Of a DNA stretch of 37,469 nucleotides, positions 16,201-24,088 are shown piece after piece (the first letter of the stretch is position 1; every line of letters starts with the position of its first letter). A program made the translations under genes and the position numbers. The stretch spans positions 1-37,469 of the IMG/VR virus record IMGVR_UViG_3300020467_001053. The stretch is one strand, 5' to 3'. The notes beneath the pieces were generated by a model that worked only from the letters and a program-made list of their open reading frames with translations, did no database searches and was not told the DNA's origin. Source of the stretch: a virus.

Positions 16201-17201
16201 ATATTTGATCCATCATTAGAGTCACTTCCTTCTTCTGTTACATAATAAACTGGATGAGTTACACTATTATCTTCCCAGTTAGGTACACCTGAAGAACTTA
16301 CAGATAATACTTGACCATTAGTTCCTACAGGTAATCTTGCAGCACCAGTGGTGTAGTAAACCAAGTCACCCTGAGTGGTCATTACATTATTGGAAGCACC
16401 CTCAACTAGTGAATTCCAATAGTTACCTAAACTATCAGTTGTAGGATCTTGATTCTGGTTTCCAGTTGAAGAAACACCAATATAACTATTTGCTTGTTTC
16501 TTTACAGCATCACCTAATTGATAATTAGTTGCTGCATCCCATTCTCCTCTCCATCTAATACCTTCAACAACCAATGACCAATTATTACTTTCAGTTGGTT
16601 GAACATTAGTACTAGTTGTTATAGCAACATAAGTATTACCACCATATCTTACAACATTACCTTGAGTATAATCTGTTGTAGAACTCCATGCACCAGATAC
16701 ATTGAATCCAGTAGTTAAGATATCCCAATCATTAGCTAAATTATATGCTGGTGGTTTATTAGTATGAATACTAGTTGCAACATAAGTATATCCACCATAA
16801 TTTACAACGTCACCAACCTGATACTCAGTAGTAGATTCCCAAGTATCTTCATAATTAAATGACTTGATATACTCCACCATATTAGAGGTAGAGAATCCTG
16901 TCGTAGAAAATCCTGTGGTTACTCTAAATTGAGTATTACCATATTTAATTATATCGTTTACTTTATAATATCGTCCTGACTCCCATTCTCCCTGATTGGT
17001 AATTCCCTCTGTGTGTAGAGACCAATTAGCACTCAGGTCATTATTATAGAATAAATTTTCACTATTGGTAGAGGTATGATTCGTCTTACAGACATAAGTA
17101 TTCGCACCGAATTTTACGATGTCATCGATGACATAAGCAGTACTAGCAACCCAGTTACCACGCCAATTAAACTTAAGTCTACCTAATCTAAATTCGGCCA
17201 T
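13227..17201 (-). CDS. Very long tail fibre with carbohydrate-binding-like repeats and beta-helix
   Basis: A 1324-residue structural protein. Residues 12-270 hold five tandem ~50-residue repeats with the pattern W..(S/T)..Y..(G/D)D(V/I)V.YG...Y......NW, resembling CBM5/12 chitin-binding modules. Then VYYVTEEGSDSNDG and TIYVKAGTYQEDLPIVVPPG start a pectate-lyase-type right-handed beta-helix (about 312-900), as in receptor-degrading or receptor-binding spikes. A later part has STDQDGNFRVGKYFRVNQ, shared with the 825-residue protein at 34320-36797, and a final segment (NSHEKVPTQAAAKSYID) that may form a coil. No catalytic residues are recognisable. Probably a long side fibre or spike. Confidence 0.8.
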   Translation of the reverse strand: MAEFRLGRLKFNWRGNWVASTAYVIDDIVKFGANTYVCKTNHTSTNSENLFYNNDLSANWSLHTEGITNQGEWESGRYYKVNDIIKYGNTQFRVTTGFSTTGFSTSNMVEYIKSFNYEDTWESTTEYQVGDVVNYGGYTYVATSIHTNKPPAYNLANDWDILTTGFNVSGAWSSTTDYTQGNVVRYGGNTYVAITTSTNVQPTESNNWSLVVEGIRWRGEWDAATNYQLGDAVKKQANSYIGVSSTGNQNQDPTTDSLGNYWNSLVEGASNNVMTTQGDLVYYTTGAARLPVGTNGQVLSVSSSGVPNWEDNSVTHPVYYVTEEGSDSNDGSNISRSFASVKYACGIATGPATIYVKAGTYQEDLPIVVPPGVSIVGDNLRTSKITPKVGNDSHHQLLTLQSAPLATYTPTDISYNPVTGDMEMTIGNHIFSTLDYINIATDSLTFTCDYNNDANTTQKTYPRASGATGTASGHDYVYNTEIKVIATTSTSITVNVNGGEGAITDTTAHNFVSAAANCITMGTTAPVGYGATIRNGTGGKVASVLDSSFDEKTIAIRPTIGGLWSTSDTWENGNNDISITNVETLKNEESVMFLLSDATMLKDIFMDGMTGFEPAGIAGTITGSISGTIVTGTNLYPDLVGTSVTGAGVSAGTKVTNFISPTSIEVSIGQTVASTDLTYTANAYDPNNSVSRGVFVQMNPESPIEKSPYISNCSAKSVKGIGAIVDGGIHRQFRDGVNPSNKSIVFDSFTNMHDDGMAFWVTDGGSAEMVSCFTYYNHISYSATRGGRIRSLAGNSSWGTYGVVSSGFSPLEVPREGNIEGLVCEFDPSTVTGGGFQQGERFRGQSSTAIGKITTIQGTKQEKLYHSLITAGPAGVGTGFAPGETVEGLSSGTTATLLNNTDANRGQSGFSIVLSGLGTSPTLEENGSIEFITGSGNGGFGNDSISGADAFTFVINGVSQSGADGRGSVSITRAQLDSTGAAHTGGQTYFVRYPITTNTSQFLVPAAPGDTTFSVNSIAGFNPGEYARIGTELVKIVSLPTSNSMTVTREQDGAGIATSYVIGDTLVAIGASTLLSNAECFKDYTGVSTSFRATVANSFSVANGDYLKIDDEFVSVTGVSTDPHGLTTLTLVEEKAARCFDEQEVKIRYLYSQTRLTGHDFLQVGTGGTSTTNWPSVPKVDPIPTQEINEEFPGRVFYVSTDQDGNFRVGKYFRVNQATGSATLNASAFDLSGLTSLRLGSIGAQLGAQINEFSTDVTFSQNSHEKVPTQAAAKSYIDTADTNYSIMLQNHTNVGLTTVMTFANAGITTLTNESRVNTFFVGQS
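16391..17165 (-). repeat. Five tandem CBM5/12-like protein repeats
   Basis: Repeat starts within the protein: NWRGNWVAST, TNQGEWESGR, NYEDTWESTT, NVSGAWSSTT and RWRGEWDAAT. Each is followed by Y.(V/L/Q)(D/G/N)(D/N)(I/V/A)V and a strand such as YGGNTYVA. Unit length is about 45-57 residues and identity is patchy, consistent with old duplication. Confidence 0.7.
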
Positions 17202-17215
17202 TGTTTTTTAATCTC

Positions 17216-17596
17216 CTATTTTGGTCCTACTGAATAATCATAATCACCAAACTTTGCAACAAGATATCCATCATCGTCAATATAGTAAGAGATTCGCCTA
17301 AAATCGAATCTGAACTGCTGGTATTTATCTTGGGTGTGATTTTTATAAGTTTTCTCTTCTGTGGTTTCTTCCACATAATCAATACCAGATAAGAAATCTG
17401 GATATTGAGTTCCATCTAAACGATGAAAATCTGCAACTGCAGTGTCAGTAGTCTTTACTTTAGTATACTGAAGCATACCATCATCATCTCTTCTCAATGC
17501 ATGAACAAAGAAACTATTCTGTTGTCCAAACTGGAGGCCACCGCCGCCTCCACCACCGCTACCAGAAAGCATACTTTCACTTAAAAACATTGTCAT
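17216..17596 (-). CDS. Small fibre-associated protein
   Basis: A 126-residue protein starting MTMFLSESMLSGSGGGGGGG, where a glycine run links a short helix to a mixed domain (FFVHALRRDDDGMLQYTKVK, FRFDFRRISYYIDDDGYLVA). The start at 17596 is chosen because GGAGG lies eight bases upstream and the ATGA overlaps the previous stop; the ATG at 17626 would overlap by 34 bases. The family is not recognised. Its place between a short fibre and the 1324-residue fibre suggests a connector. Confidence 0.6.
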   Translation of the reverse strand: MTMFLSESMLSGSGGGGGGGLQFGQQNSFFVHALRRDDDGMLQYTKVKTTDTAVADFHRLDGTQYPDFLSGIDYVEETTEEKTYKNHTQDKYQQFRFDFRRISYYIDDDGYLVAKFGDYDYSVGPK

Positions 17597-18258
17597 GTCA
17601 TTACCCTCCAGTAAGCTCCTTGCCATACCAAGGTAACAGTAGCTCCTGCAACGTCACATGCCAAAGGGGAGTCAACCAAACCTGTATAGTTTTTAAAGTA
17701 CTCATTATTTTGAGTTTCTACCATAAGATTATTTAGATCCCAAGAAGATTCCGTATCTATGAGTTGAACAAAATCACCAGGTTGCTTATCATTAGGTAAT
17801 ATAGCTGTAACTACACCAGCAATAGTTCTAACAGAATACTTTTGATTAAACTCTAAATTTGTAGTAACATCTATAAGAGTATATCCTGGTATTGCTGCTT
17901 CTGCCCTTACAGATAAGTTTGTAAAGTCAACAACAACCGTGCTTCCATAACCAGTAACACTAAGACCAGCACCAACAAAATTAATATCAGTTAATCCAAT
18001 ACCAATTCTATCTGCAATGACCCCAGATAAAGGATTAGAAACAGTAGATCCAATACCAACACCAGCAGTAAACTTAACTCCGTCTTGATAAAGAAGACCA
18101 GTAAAGTTTACATCACCTGTAACATCTAATTTAAATTGTGGGTTGTCTGTACCAATACCAACATATGGTGTTTCAGTACTAGTAATACCAATCTTGCCAG
18201 TAGAATCATCTACTACAATAAATGATCCAAGTTGGGATAGCTCTCTATTCCTTGCCAT
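17593..18258 (-). CDS. Short tail-fibre protein with GIGT-x-NP motif
   Basis: A 221-residue fibre protein. It contains VGIGTDNPQFKLDVTGDVNF (about 33-52), a beta-repeat motif widespread in marine phage fibres, then GIGLTDINFVGAGLSVTGYG. The C-terminal half (QPGDFVQLIDTESSWDLNNL, YWRVMT) resembles the end of the 255-residue protein at 19977-20744. First gene of a late unit (promoter 18279-18285). Confidence 0.7.
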   Translation of the reverse strand: MARNRELSQLGSFIVVDDSTGKIGITSTETPYVGIGTDNPQFKLDVTGDVNFTGLLYQDGVKFTAGVGIGSTVSNPLSGVIADRIGIGLTDINFVGAGLSVTGYGSTVVVDFTNLSVRAEAAIPGYTLIDVTTNLEFNQKYSVRTIAGVVTAILPNDKQPGDFVQLIDTESSWDLNNLMVETQNNEYFKNYTGLVDSPLACDVAGATVTLVWQGAYWRVMT

Positions 18259-18278
18259 CTAAATGACTACTTTTAATA

Positions 18279-18285
18279 TATTTAT
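18279..18285 (-). promoter_or_regulatory. T4-type late promoter
   Basis: ATAAATA preceded by G (GATAAATA) on the minus strand, about 20 bases upstream of the ATG at 18258. Confidence 0.6.
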
Positions 18286-18299
18286 CTAACTAATTAATG

Positions 18300-18560
18300 T
18301 TATGTTATTGGAGGTGGAATTGTACCTGGTATTACATCAGATCTTATTTCAACTGGTTCTGTTAATGATACTGTTTCTATACCAACTCTATTTGCCTTAT
18401 CCTCTAATCGATGTAAATCATCACGATAAGCCATTATATTATCCTTAAGACCTAATTTTATATAATTAGAATCTTCAGCTAACCACTGTAGAGACTCTGC
18501 TAATTTAGCATCCCTATAAGTCTGTAAATTTGATAAAGAAGTGAATGTAGTTATAGTCAT
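18300..18560 (-). CDS. Small helical protein of unknown function
   Basis: An 86-residue protein that looks mostly helical (NLQTYRDAKLAESLQWLAED, DNIMAYRDDLHRLEDKANRV) and ends in a Pro-rich tail (IPGTIPPPIT). Its ATG overlaps the end of the 471-residue gene by one base, so the two are coupled. Possibly a chaperone or cap for that adhesin. Family not recognised. Confidence 0.6.
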   Translation of the reverse strand: MTITTFTSLSNLQTYRDAKLAESLQWLAEDSNYIKLGLKDNIMAYRDDLHRLEDKANRVGIETVSLTEPVEIRSDVIPGTIPPPIT

Positions 18561-19975
18561 TAATCAATACCCATAGAAATAAACATTTTAGATAGATCGT
18601 AAGTTCTTACCCTAATTTTATGATTTTGCCTCTCTGCTGTAACTAGGATGTTATTATTTGTACCTGCCCATCCATAACCAAAGCTATTATTACCTGGTAA
18701 ACTACCTGGTTTTGCTATGTAAGGATTGGCATAAGCATATTCCATCTCAAATACATTAGAATCATCAAGAGTATATTTCTTAACCATAAACCCGTCTTTC
18801 CACCACTGACTTGTATATAAAGTCTTCTTGGCGTTCTGTGTTTGGGGTGATCTAATTGGTTTTTCATATTTATTCCAAGATGATGGTGTTACTTCCTTAT
18901 ATCTCTTGAAATTAGCAGCATCCATCTGTAAAGGACTTCCAGTACTTTGCTGGAAACTAGTTGCAGATGGATCTTGAGTATAGTATTCACCAGTATCATT
19001 ATTCATCCATACAGTTTTATCTTCAGCCATTCTAAATGGAGTGATAGGATATGATGTACGGTTCCACTGTTTAGGCCAACAACCCTGCATAGTATTAATA
19101 TTATTAACATCACCTGTCGCACTAATTAAACCAAAGGAATAATCACTACCAGTATTATGATGCCAATAACCTGCATGATGATCCCAACCACAATCCCAAG
19201 TTTGAGGAACTGGATATGCTCCACCACTACTAGTATAAGTACTTAACTGGTTATTTGTATTATAGTTAGGTGCAGCACTAGCATACTCAAATCTTGTTTG
19301 ATATATGTAACTATTCTGCTGATATCCAACCATATGGTAATAAGCAGTGTGAGTTTTACCACCACTCATTACCCAAGTTCCACTACTTGGATGAGGATAA
19401 CTGGCACTATAATCACTATTAGAGTTTCTGCCCATTGATTGAACTGAATTAGAAGCAGTGTTTATATAACCACCCCAATTCATACAGTTATAACTACCAG
19501 ACCAGTGCATCCTACCATACAGGTTTAGATGAGCACTATTAGCAGGAATATTCTGAACTGTAGCAGAAGTAGGATTCGTATGACCTGGTCCACATCCGAA
19601 GGTAGTAGAAACAGAAGTACTAGAACTATTCTCTGCTGTAGAACAAACTCCTTTGGTTACAGCACCTGTATTAAGATCTACTTGAAACGGTATAATAGTC
19701 CAATAAATTCTATTACTTTGATTACTATTGTTAGATCTCCAAGCAGTTGCAAATTGTTCATTGGAACATTGTACTATTGAATGTTCATGTCCATGACCAG
19801 CTTGATCATTAACATACTGATTAGCACCTTCATCTTTAAGTACCCAAAGTTGATCATCTAAGATATCAAAATCTGCTTCTGCACCGTAACTAGGTAAGTT
19901 AACAGCACCTCCAGTTGCGGTTCCCTGTCCAGAAAAACCTGTTAATGTACTTAATTTCGTAGTTGTTTGTGTCAT
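18560..19975 (-). CDS. Large fibre/adhesin-like structural protein
   Basis: A 471-residue protein rich in Asn, Ser, Tyr and Trp, typical of surface-exposed beta structure. Notable are GHGHEHSIVQ (61-70), several cysteines in the first half (IVQCSNEQ, TKGVCSTA, TFGCGPGHT) and many aromatic clusters (DCGWDHHAGYWHHNTGSDYS). I do not recognise a family, and no catalytic motif is evident. It sits between a GIGT-type short fibre (19977-20744) and a small helical protein, and probably forms a receptor-binding tip. Confidence 0.6.
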   Translation of the reverse strand: MTQTTTKLSTLTGFSGQGTATGGAVNLPSYGAEADFDILDDQLWVLKDEGANQYVNDQAGHGHEHSIVQCSNEQFATAWRSNNSNQSNRIYWTIIPFQVDLNTGAVTKGVCSTAENSSSTSVSTTFGCGPGHTNPTSATVQNIPANSAHLNLYGRMHWSGSYNCMNWGGYINTASNSVQSMGRNSNSDYSASYPHPSSGTWVMSGGKTHTAYYHMVGYQQNSYIYQTRFEYASAAPNYNTNNQLSTYTSSGGAYPVPQTWDCGWDHHAGYWHHNTGSDYSFGLISATGDVNNINTMQGCWPKQWNRTSYPITPFRMAEDKTVWMNNDTGEYYTQDPSATSFQQSTGSPLQMDAANFKRYKEVTPSSWNKYEKPIRSPQTQNAKKTLYTSQWWKDGFMVKKYTLDDSNVFEMEYAYANPYIAKPGSLPGNNSFGYGWAGTNNNILVTAERQNHKIRVRTYDLSKMFISMGID

Positions 19976-19976
19976 G

Positions 19977-20744
19977 TTATTTAACCAACCATCCAGTAGT
20001 TTGTATTCCAGTATATGTTAATGTTATCTCTGCCCTAGTCACATTCATTTCAAGATCATTACCACTTCCATGAATAACAGAAGAAGGACCTGTCTGAATA
20101 CTACTATGTGTCTGAACGATTAACGGATTAACACTCATATATCCACCATAATCTATGATCTTAACAAAATCATTTACATCTGGTGTAAGGGGCAAAGTAG
20201 CATATATTGTACCAACACCAGTAGTATCAGCATAATATGTTCTATTAACCAATAATGAAGTATCAGAATTAAATGGTATAGGTGTAGGTTTCATAAGATC
20301 CCTACTCTTACCTTGAGAATCTGTTAGATAAAGTGCACCTGATTCATGCTGAGATACTATAAGATTTCCAGTTTGTGATGTTAAAGTAATGTTTTGGGTA
20401 TGTGCTTCTTGCAGTCCATGTATTCGACAATCAACAGCATCAAAAGTAACTGTATTACCTATTGAAACATTATCTGTAAACTTACCTTGTCCATTAACTG
20501 TTAATGGTTGTGTATGTGTTGTAGCAGCACCAATAACTACATTTCCAAAAGTAGCTATACCTGCATTTGTATCAAAACTTGCTCCTCCAGAAAGTGCAAA
20601 GGAACCTGCAACATTTAAGTTACCAGTTACATTGGTGTCTCCGATAATCGATCCAATACCAGTAACTGCCAAAGTTTGTCCTTCTGGAATAGTAACAATA
20701 CTACCAGTTCTGGATTTGATATTATCTACTCTTAAAGTGGACAT
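19977..20744 (-). CDS. Tail-fibre protein with beta-repeats
   Basis: A 255-residue protein with the N-terminal docking motif MSTLRVDNIKSRTGS, well known at the start of marine phage fibre proteins, then repeated beta elements (NVTGNLNVAGSF, VVIGAATTHTQPLTVNGQGK) and a C-terminal globular part (VNDFVKIIDYGGYMSVNPLI, TGIQTTGWLVK). It probably attaches the downstream 471-residue adhesin to the baseplate. Promoter at 20781-20788. Confidence 0.75.
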   Translation of the reverse strand: MSTLRVDNIKSRTGSIVTIPEGQTLAVTGIGSIIGDTNVTGNLNVAGSFALSGGASFDTNAGIATFGNVVIGAATTHTQPLTVNGQGKFTDNVSIGNTVTFDAVDCRIHGLQEAHTQNITLTSQTGNLIVSQHESGALYLTDSQGKSRDLMKPTPIPFNSDTSLLVNRTYYADTTGVGTIYATLPLTPDVNDFVKIIDYGGYMSVNPLIVQTHSSIQTGPSSVIHGSGNDLEMNVTRAEITLTYTGIQTTGWLVK

Positions 20745-20780
20745 ACTATTTTATACCGTAGATTCATTTTACCCTTCAGT

Positions 20781-20788
20781 TATTTATA
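20781..20788 (-). promoter_or_regulatory. T4-type late promoter
   Basis: TATAAATA on the minus strand about 37 bases upstream of the ATG at 20744. Confidence 0.75.
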
Positions 20789-20811
20789 CATTTTTGCTTA
20801 ATGGGTATTAA

Positions 20812-22335
20812 TTAACCCTGACCGAGGAACCATGCCTCCTCATCCGTAGTATTTCTAGAAGTCTTAGTTACATATTCATCATGACTATGACTATGAGTAT
20901 GTGCAGGTACTCCAGCAGCCTCTGCAGATCCAGACTCAGCACTACCACTAGATATCAATCCAGCACCACCACCAATATTTAAGACGGACATGTCACCAAT
21001 AGAAACCGTAACACCCTCCTCTATATCACAACCAATTGTATCTTGAAAACCACTTGGAATCATTACATACCCAACTTTTCTTTGTGCAGCAAATGAAACA
21101 TCATTATCAAATGCTGATCTTATATTATCAGCAAATCCATCAGAAGAAAGTAAATTAGTTTGTACTGTTGGACTTGTAAATGAATCAAAAGTATCTTTAT
21201 CTGTTATTACTAAAAGACAATCCTCATTAACAGTAACAGTAACACCTTCTTCAACATCTACAGCAGCATCCTCATGTGAGAATATTTCATGAAACTTTTG
21301 AGGAGATTTAATAGTATTATCCTGATTAAATCCACCATAGTGAATAAAAGCACATCCCAATTTATCATCAGCACTAACACCCGATATAGATCCAGTATCA
21401 ATTCGTAAAAGTTCTTCTTCAGCTTGATAAGCAAATGTATTTCCTAGACCAACAAAATCTAAAGTTCTTATTGGTAGACCACCAGTAGTATTAAATATAG
21501 TAGAACCAAGACCAGTCTTAGTTGAAGTAATACCAAGTGAGAATCCACCAGTTGGAGTAATAGCAACCTTCTCATTTACACTAATACCACCTTCCCTAAT
21601 ACGAACTTGACCAAGAACATCAAGTCTTGCATTAGGTGATGCAGTTGTTCCAATACCAAGATTACCAACAATACTAAGGTCATCTACAGAAATAATATAA
21701 GATAATTCACCATGTGCTATAAAACTTAAATTTGATGAATTACTAGAAGCACATATAATACTCTGTCCCTCATCTAACTTAAGATTAGATCTAGTATAAG
21801 TTTGATTAGCATTTATCCTTACATTATACTCAATATATTCAGTCGTATCAAAATCAGATAAACCAGAATTAGAAATACCAATCCTTGCATCACCAGGTTC
21901 TGAATCTAAATTAACAATAGTTAAAGTTACTGTTGCTTTAGAATCAACGGGAGCAGTATATAATAACTTATTATTAGTATCACTAGATATTAATTGATTA
22001 AAAATACCAGATTTAACTGGATTCTGTGTATCAGTAAGTGTTTCTCCATATAATACAAAATTTACACCTGGTTGATCAGATCTTACAATTAAATCTGTAA
22101 GTTCACTTACATATAAGGTATCAACCTCTAAAGATTCACCATAATTAACAAGTCTATTATACTCAAAATATTTTATATCACCAGCATCCTCATAACCCAA
22201 TCTAACTCTTGCAGGGTTATAATTTTTATTACATATAGAAACTTTTCCTTTTGTTATATGGCTTTGTATACCAACATATAAAGTCGTATTCTGATTAACC
22301 TGTGGTATAACAGATCCTAACAGTCCAAACGCCAT
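20812..22335 (-). CDS. Fibre protein with two small beta-domains, GIGT motif and His-x-His tip
   Basis: A 507-residue protein. Residues 1-210 are two copies of the small beta-domain seen alone in the 106-residue protein at 12856-13176 (e.g. PGDARIGISN, EYIEYNVRINANQT). Then LGIGTTASPNARLDVLG, a middle part with an internal duplication around VEEGVTVTVNEDC and IEEGVTVSIGDMS, and a C-terminal AHTHSHSHDEY (about 483-493). Alternating His-x-His-x-His is the metal-binding arrangement of T4 gp37 and gp12 tips, so this end may bind iron. It forms a single-gene late unit (promoter 22361-22367). Confidence 0.75.
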   Translation of the reverse strand: MAFGLLGSVIPQVNQNTTLYVGIQSHITKGKVSICNKNYNPARVRLGYEDAGDIKYFEYNRLVNYGESLEVDTLYVSELTDLIVRSDQPGVNFVLYGETLTDTQNPVKSGIFNQLISSDTNNKLLYTAPVDSKATVTLTIVNLDSEPGDARIGISNSGLSDFDTTEYIEYNVRINANQTYTRSNLKLDEGQSIICASSNSSNLSFIAHGELSYIISVDDLSIVGNLGIGTTASPNARLDVLGQVRIREGGISVNEKVAITPTGGFSLGITSTKTGLGSTIFNTTGGLPIRTLDFVGLGNTFAYQAEEELLRIDTGSISGVSADDKLGCAFIHYGGFNQDNTIKSPQKFHEIFSHEDAAVDVEEGVTVTVNEDCLLVITDKDTFDSFTSPTVQTNLLSSDGFADNIRSAFDNDVSFAAQRKVGYVMIPSGFQDTIGCDIEEGVTVSIGDMSVLNIGGGAGLISSGSAESGSAEAAGVPAHTHSHSHDEYVTKTSRNTTDEEAWFLGQG

Positions 22336-22360
22336 CTATAATTCCACTATGGATTGTAGT

Positions 22361-22367
22361 TATTTAT
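22361..22367 (-). promoter_or_regulatory. T4-type late promoter
   Basis: ATAAATA (context TAATAAATAAC) on the minus strand, about 25 bases upstream of the ATG at 22335 and five bases from the end of the upstream gene. Confidence 0.6.
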
Positions 22368-23278
22368 TATGTGTACGCACTAGGGAATGATCTTCCACTA
22401 CCCCATATAACATAAACAGTTCCTGCACCACCTTGTCCACCGATTCCACCATATTGACCAGCACCGCCACCGCCACCATAATGTCCACCCAGACCACCAT
22501 TTCCAGACCCACTTCCATTACCATAATAAGCACCAGTTCCAGCAGCACCATTGGTTCCACCATTATATCCACTACCGCCCATTGGAGTACTAACATTATT
22601 ATTATTGATTATATCATATGTGCCAGCACCATTTACACTGCTACTAGAAGTACTAGTTGGGAAAGCACCAGCACCGCCATTAAATCCAGTACCACCGCCT
22701 CCTCCACCAGTTCCGTATCCACCACATCCACCAGAAAAATTACCAGTTCCATCTAAATCAACCCTTTGATTGCCATTTCCACCAGCACCACCCGTAAGAG
22801 AAGCATCACCAGCACCTAATCCTCCACCATCACCAACTACAACATTTCCAGCATTAGAAGAATTACTACCACTCCATGTTCCACCACTTGCATGGCATAC
22901 AATACTATTATCACTATTCCTTTTAATTTTACTATCACCACCATCTCCACCTTGTGCTGTTGGGTGTTGAGAACCAGATCCACCAGATCCACCGTCACCA
23001 ACAGTTACAGTGAATATTTCTCCAGGAGTTACAGAAATATTATTCTTCCAAGCACCACCACCGCCAGCTCCACCAACAGCTCTATATCCACCTCCTCCTC
23101 CTCCACCACCGCCAGCTCCACCACCAACACATGCAACAGATATTGATGTTACACCATCAGGTACAGTAAAGCTATAATTAGCACCTCCACCAGTAAACAT
23201 TTGTTGTCCAGGTTCAACTGACCCACCAACAATACCATCAGGTGTAGATGTGAGTAGCATTATTGTTTGTAATAACAT
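22367..23278 (-). CDS. Glycine-rich tail-fibre tip protein
   Basis: A 303-residue protein of which about 40% is Gly. After a short start it has YSFTVPDGVTSISVACVGGG (about 35-54), then Gly runs separated by Ser/Asn, as in polyglycine-II bundles of phage adhesin tips, and ends VYVIWGSGRSFPSAYT, a C-terminal signature common in marine myophage fibres. It shares the TVPxGVT strand with the cysteine-rich proteins but has only four cysteines. It follows the cupredoxin-like gene by one base. Confidence 0.78.
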   Translation of the reverse strand: MLLQTIMLLTSTPDGIVGGSVEPGQQMFTGGGANYSFTVPDGVTSISVACVGGGAGGGGGGGGGYRAVGGAGGGGAWKNNISVTPGEIFTVTVGDGGSGGSGSQHPTAQGGDGGDSKIKRNSDNSIVCHASGGTWSGSNSSNAGNVVVGDGGGLGAGDASLTGGAGGNGNQRVDLDGTGNFSGGCGGYGTGGGGGGTGFNGGAGAFPTSTSSSSVNGAGTYDIINNNNVSTPMGGSGYNGGTNGAAGTGAYYGNGSGSGNGGLGGHYGGGGGAGQYGGIGGQGGAGTVYVIWGSGRSFPSAYT

Positions 23279-23279
23279 C

Positions 23280-24083
23280 TTAGGTTAATCCACCACCAGA
23301 TATTGTAAACTCATCAGCACCAACACATAATACAGTAGCAACTCCCCTCTGAGCAAGAGTCCTATCTCCAGTCGTAGCAGTTCCTGCCATATACATTGTT
23401 GTACTAGAACCTTCAGTAATGGTTATATCTGAACTACTGTCATTATAAACTGTAACGGCATCTCCAATAGTAAAAGTACCTGCAACAATTGTTACTCCAG
23501 CACTAGCACTAACTAAAGTTCCTATATCACTTTCATCTAAATTATATGAACTAGATTGTGCATTAACTGCTAATTCAGGTCCAATATTAAATCTTCCACC
23601 CATATTAGGATGAGCAGTACACTGATAAAATAAAACATTAGGTGCATCATGCGGAACATCAAATGTAATATCTACTGGTGCTGCACCATCATTATTAGTT
23701 ACACCAGTATTATACTGTGTACCTGCAGATCCATTTTTATCAGTCTGAATTCTAAATGGATGACCAGTACTTCTATTATGGAAAACATATTTCTGTCCTT
23801 TAACTAATCTTAAAGTTGGATCATTTACAGTACCATTTAATCCAGGACCAGTAAATGTATAATGATTTGTCCCATCATTACCGAGTATCCAACCAGATAT
23901 TGCACCATCAAATTCTACTGCAGTACATGTACCACCAATAGAACAAGTACCACCAATAGAAATTGCAGTACTAATAGCAACATTAACAGCATTTAGATAT
24001 AGATCAGAAGTACTCTCAATAGTAGGAGTTCCAGCAGCTCCTACTAAATTGAGTTCTCTTACGCCAAATTTTTTATCTGCCAT
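23280..24083 (-). CDS. Fibre protein with cupredoxin-like (amicyanin-type) domain
   Basis: A 267-residue structural protein. Residues 1-20 are a docking-like start (MADKKFGVRELNLVGAAG). Residues 60-168 resemble a cupredoxin: LRLVKGQKYVFHNRSTGHPF (91-110) with His108, then TFDVPHDAPNVLFYQCTAHP with Cys155 and His158, and Met161 in NMGG. The order His, Cys-x2-His-x2-Met equals the type 1 copper site of amicyanin (CTPHPFM versus CTAHPNM). Residues 170-267 are a common fibre C-terminal domain (SYNLDESDIGTLVSASAGVT, RGVATVLCVGADEFTISGGG). Either a copper-binding fibre or a cupredoxin fold that keeps a metal site. Confidence 0.78.
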   Translation of the reverse strand: MADKKFGVRELNLVGAAGTPTIESTSDLYLNAVNVAISTAISIGGTCSIGGTCTAVEFDGAISGWILGNDGTNHYTFTGPGLNGTVNDPTLRLVKGQKYVFHNRSTGHPFRIQTDKNGSAGTQYNTGVTNNDGAAPVDITFDVPHDAPNVLFYQCTAHPNMGGRFNIGPELAVNAQSSSYNLDESDIGTLVSASAGVTIVAGTFTIGDAVTVYNDSSSDITITEGSSTTMYMAGTATTGDRTLAQRGVATVLCVGADEFTISGGGLT

Positions 24084-24088
24084 TTAAT

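Noticed and set aside
17596-17626. Longer start (ATG 17626) for the 126-residue protein
   Set aside because: It would overlap the upstream gene by 34 bases, while ATG 17596 has GGAGG at ideal spacing.
18560-19975. Enzyme function for the 471-residue protein because of GHGHEH and HH clusters
   Set aside because: No known catalytic or metal-site pattern matches; the clusters are scattered among aromatic adhesin-like sequence.
22433-23146. Plus-strand open frames across the glycine-rich tip genes (also 25701-26119)
   Set aside because: They are Pro-, Thr-, His- or Ser-only low-complexity readings caused by GGN codons on the other strand, with no ribosome site.
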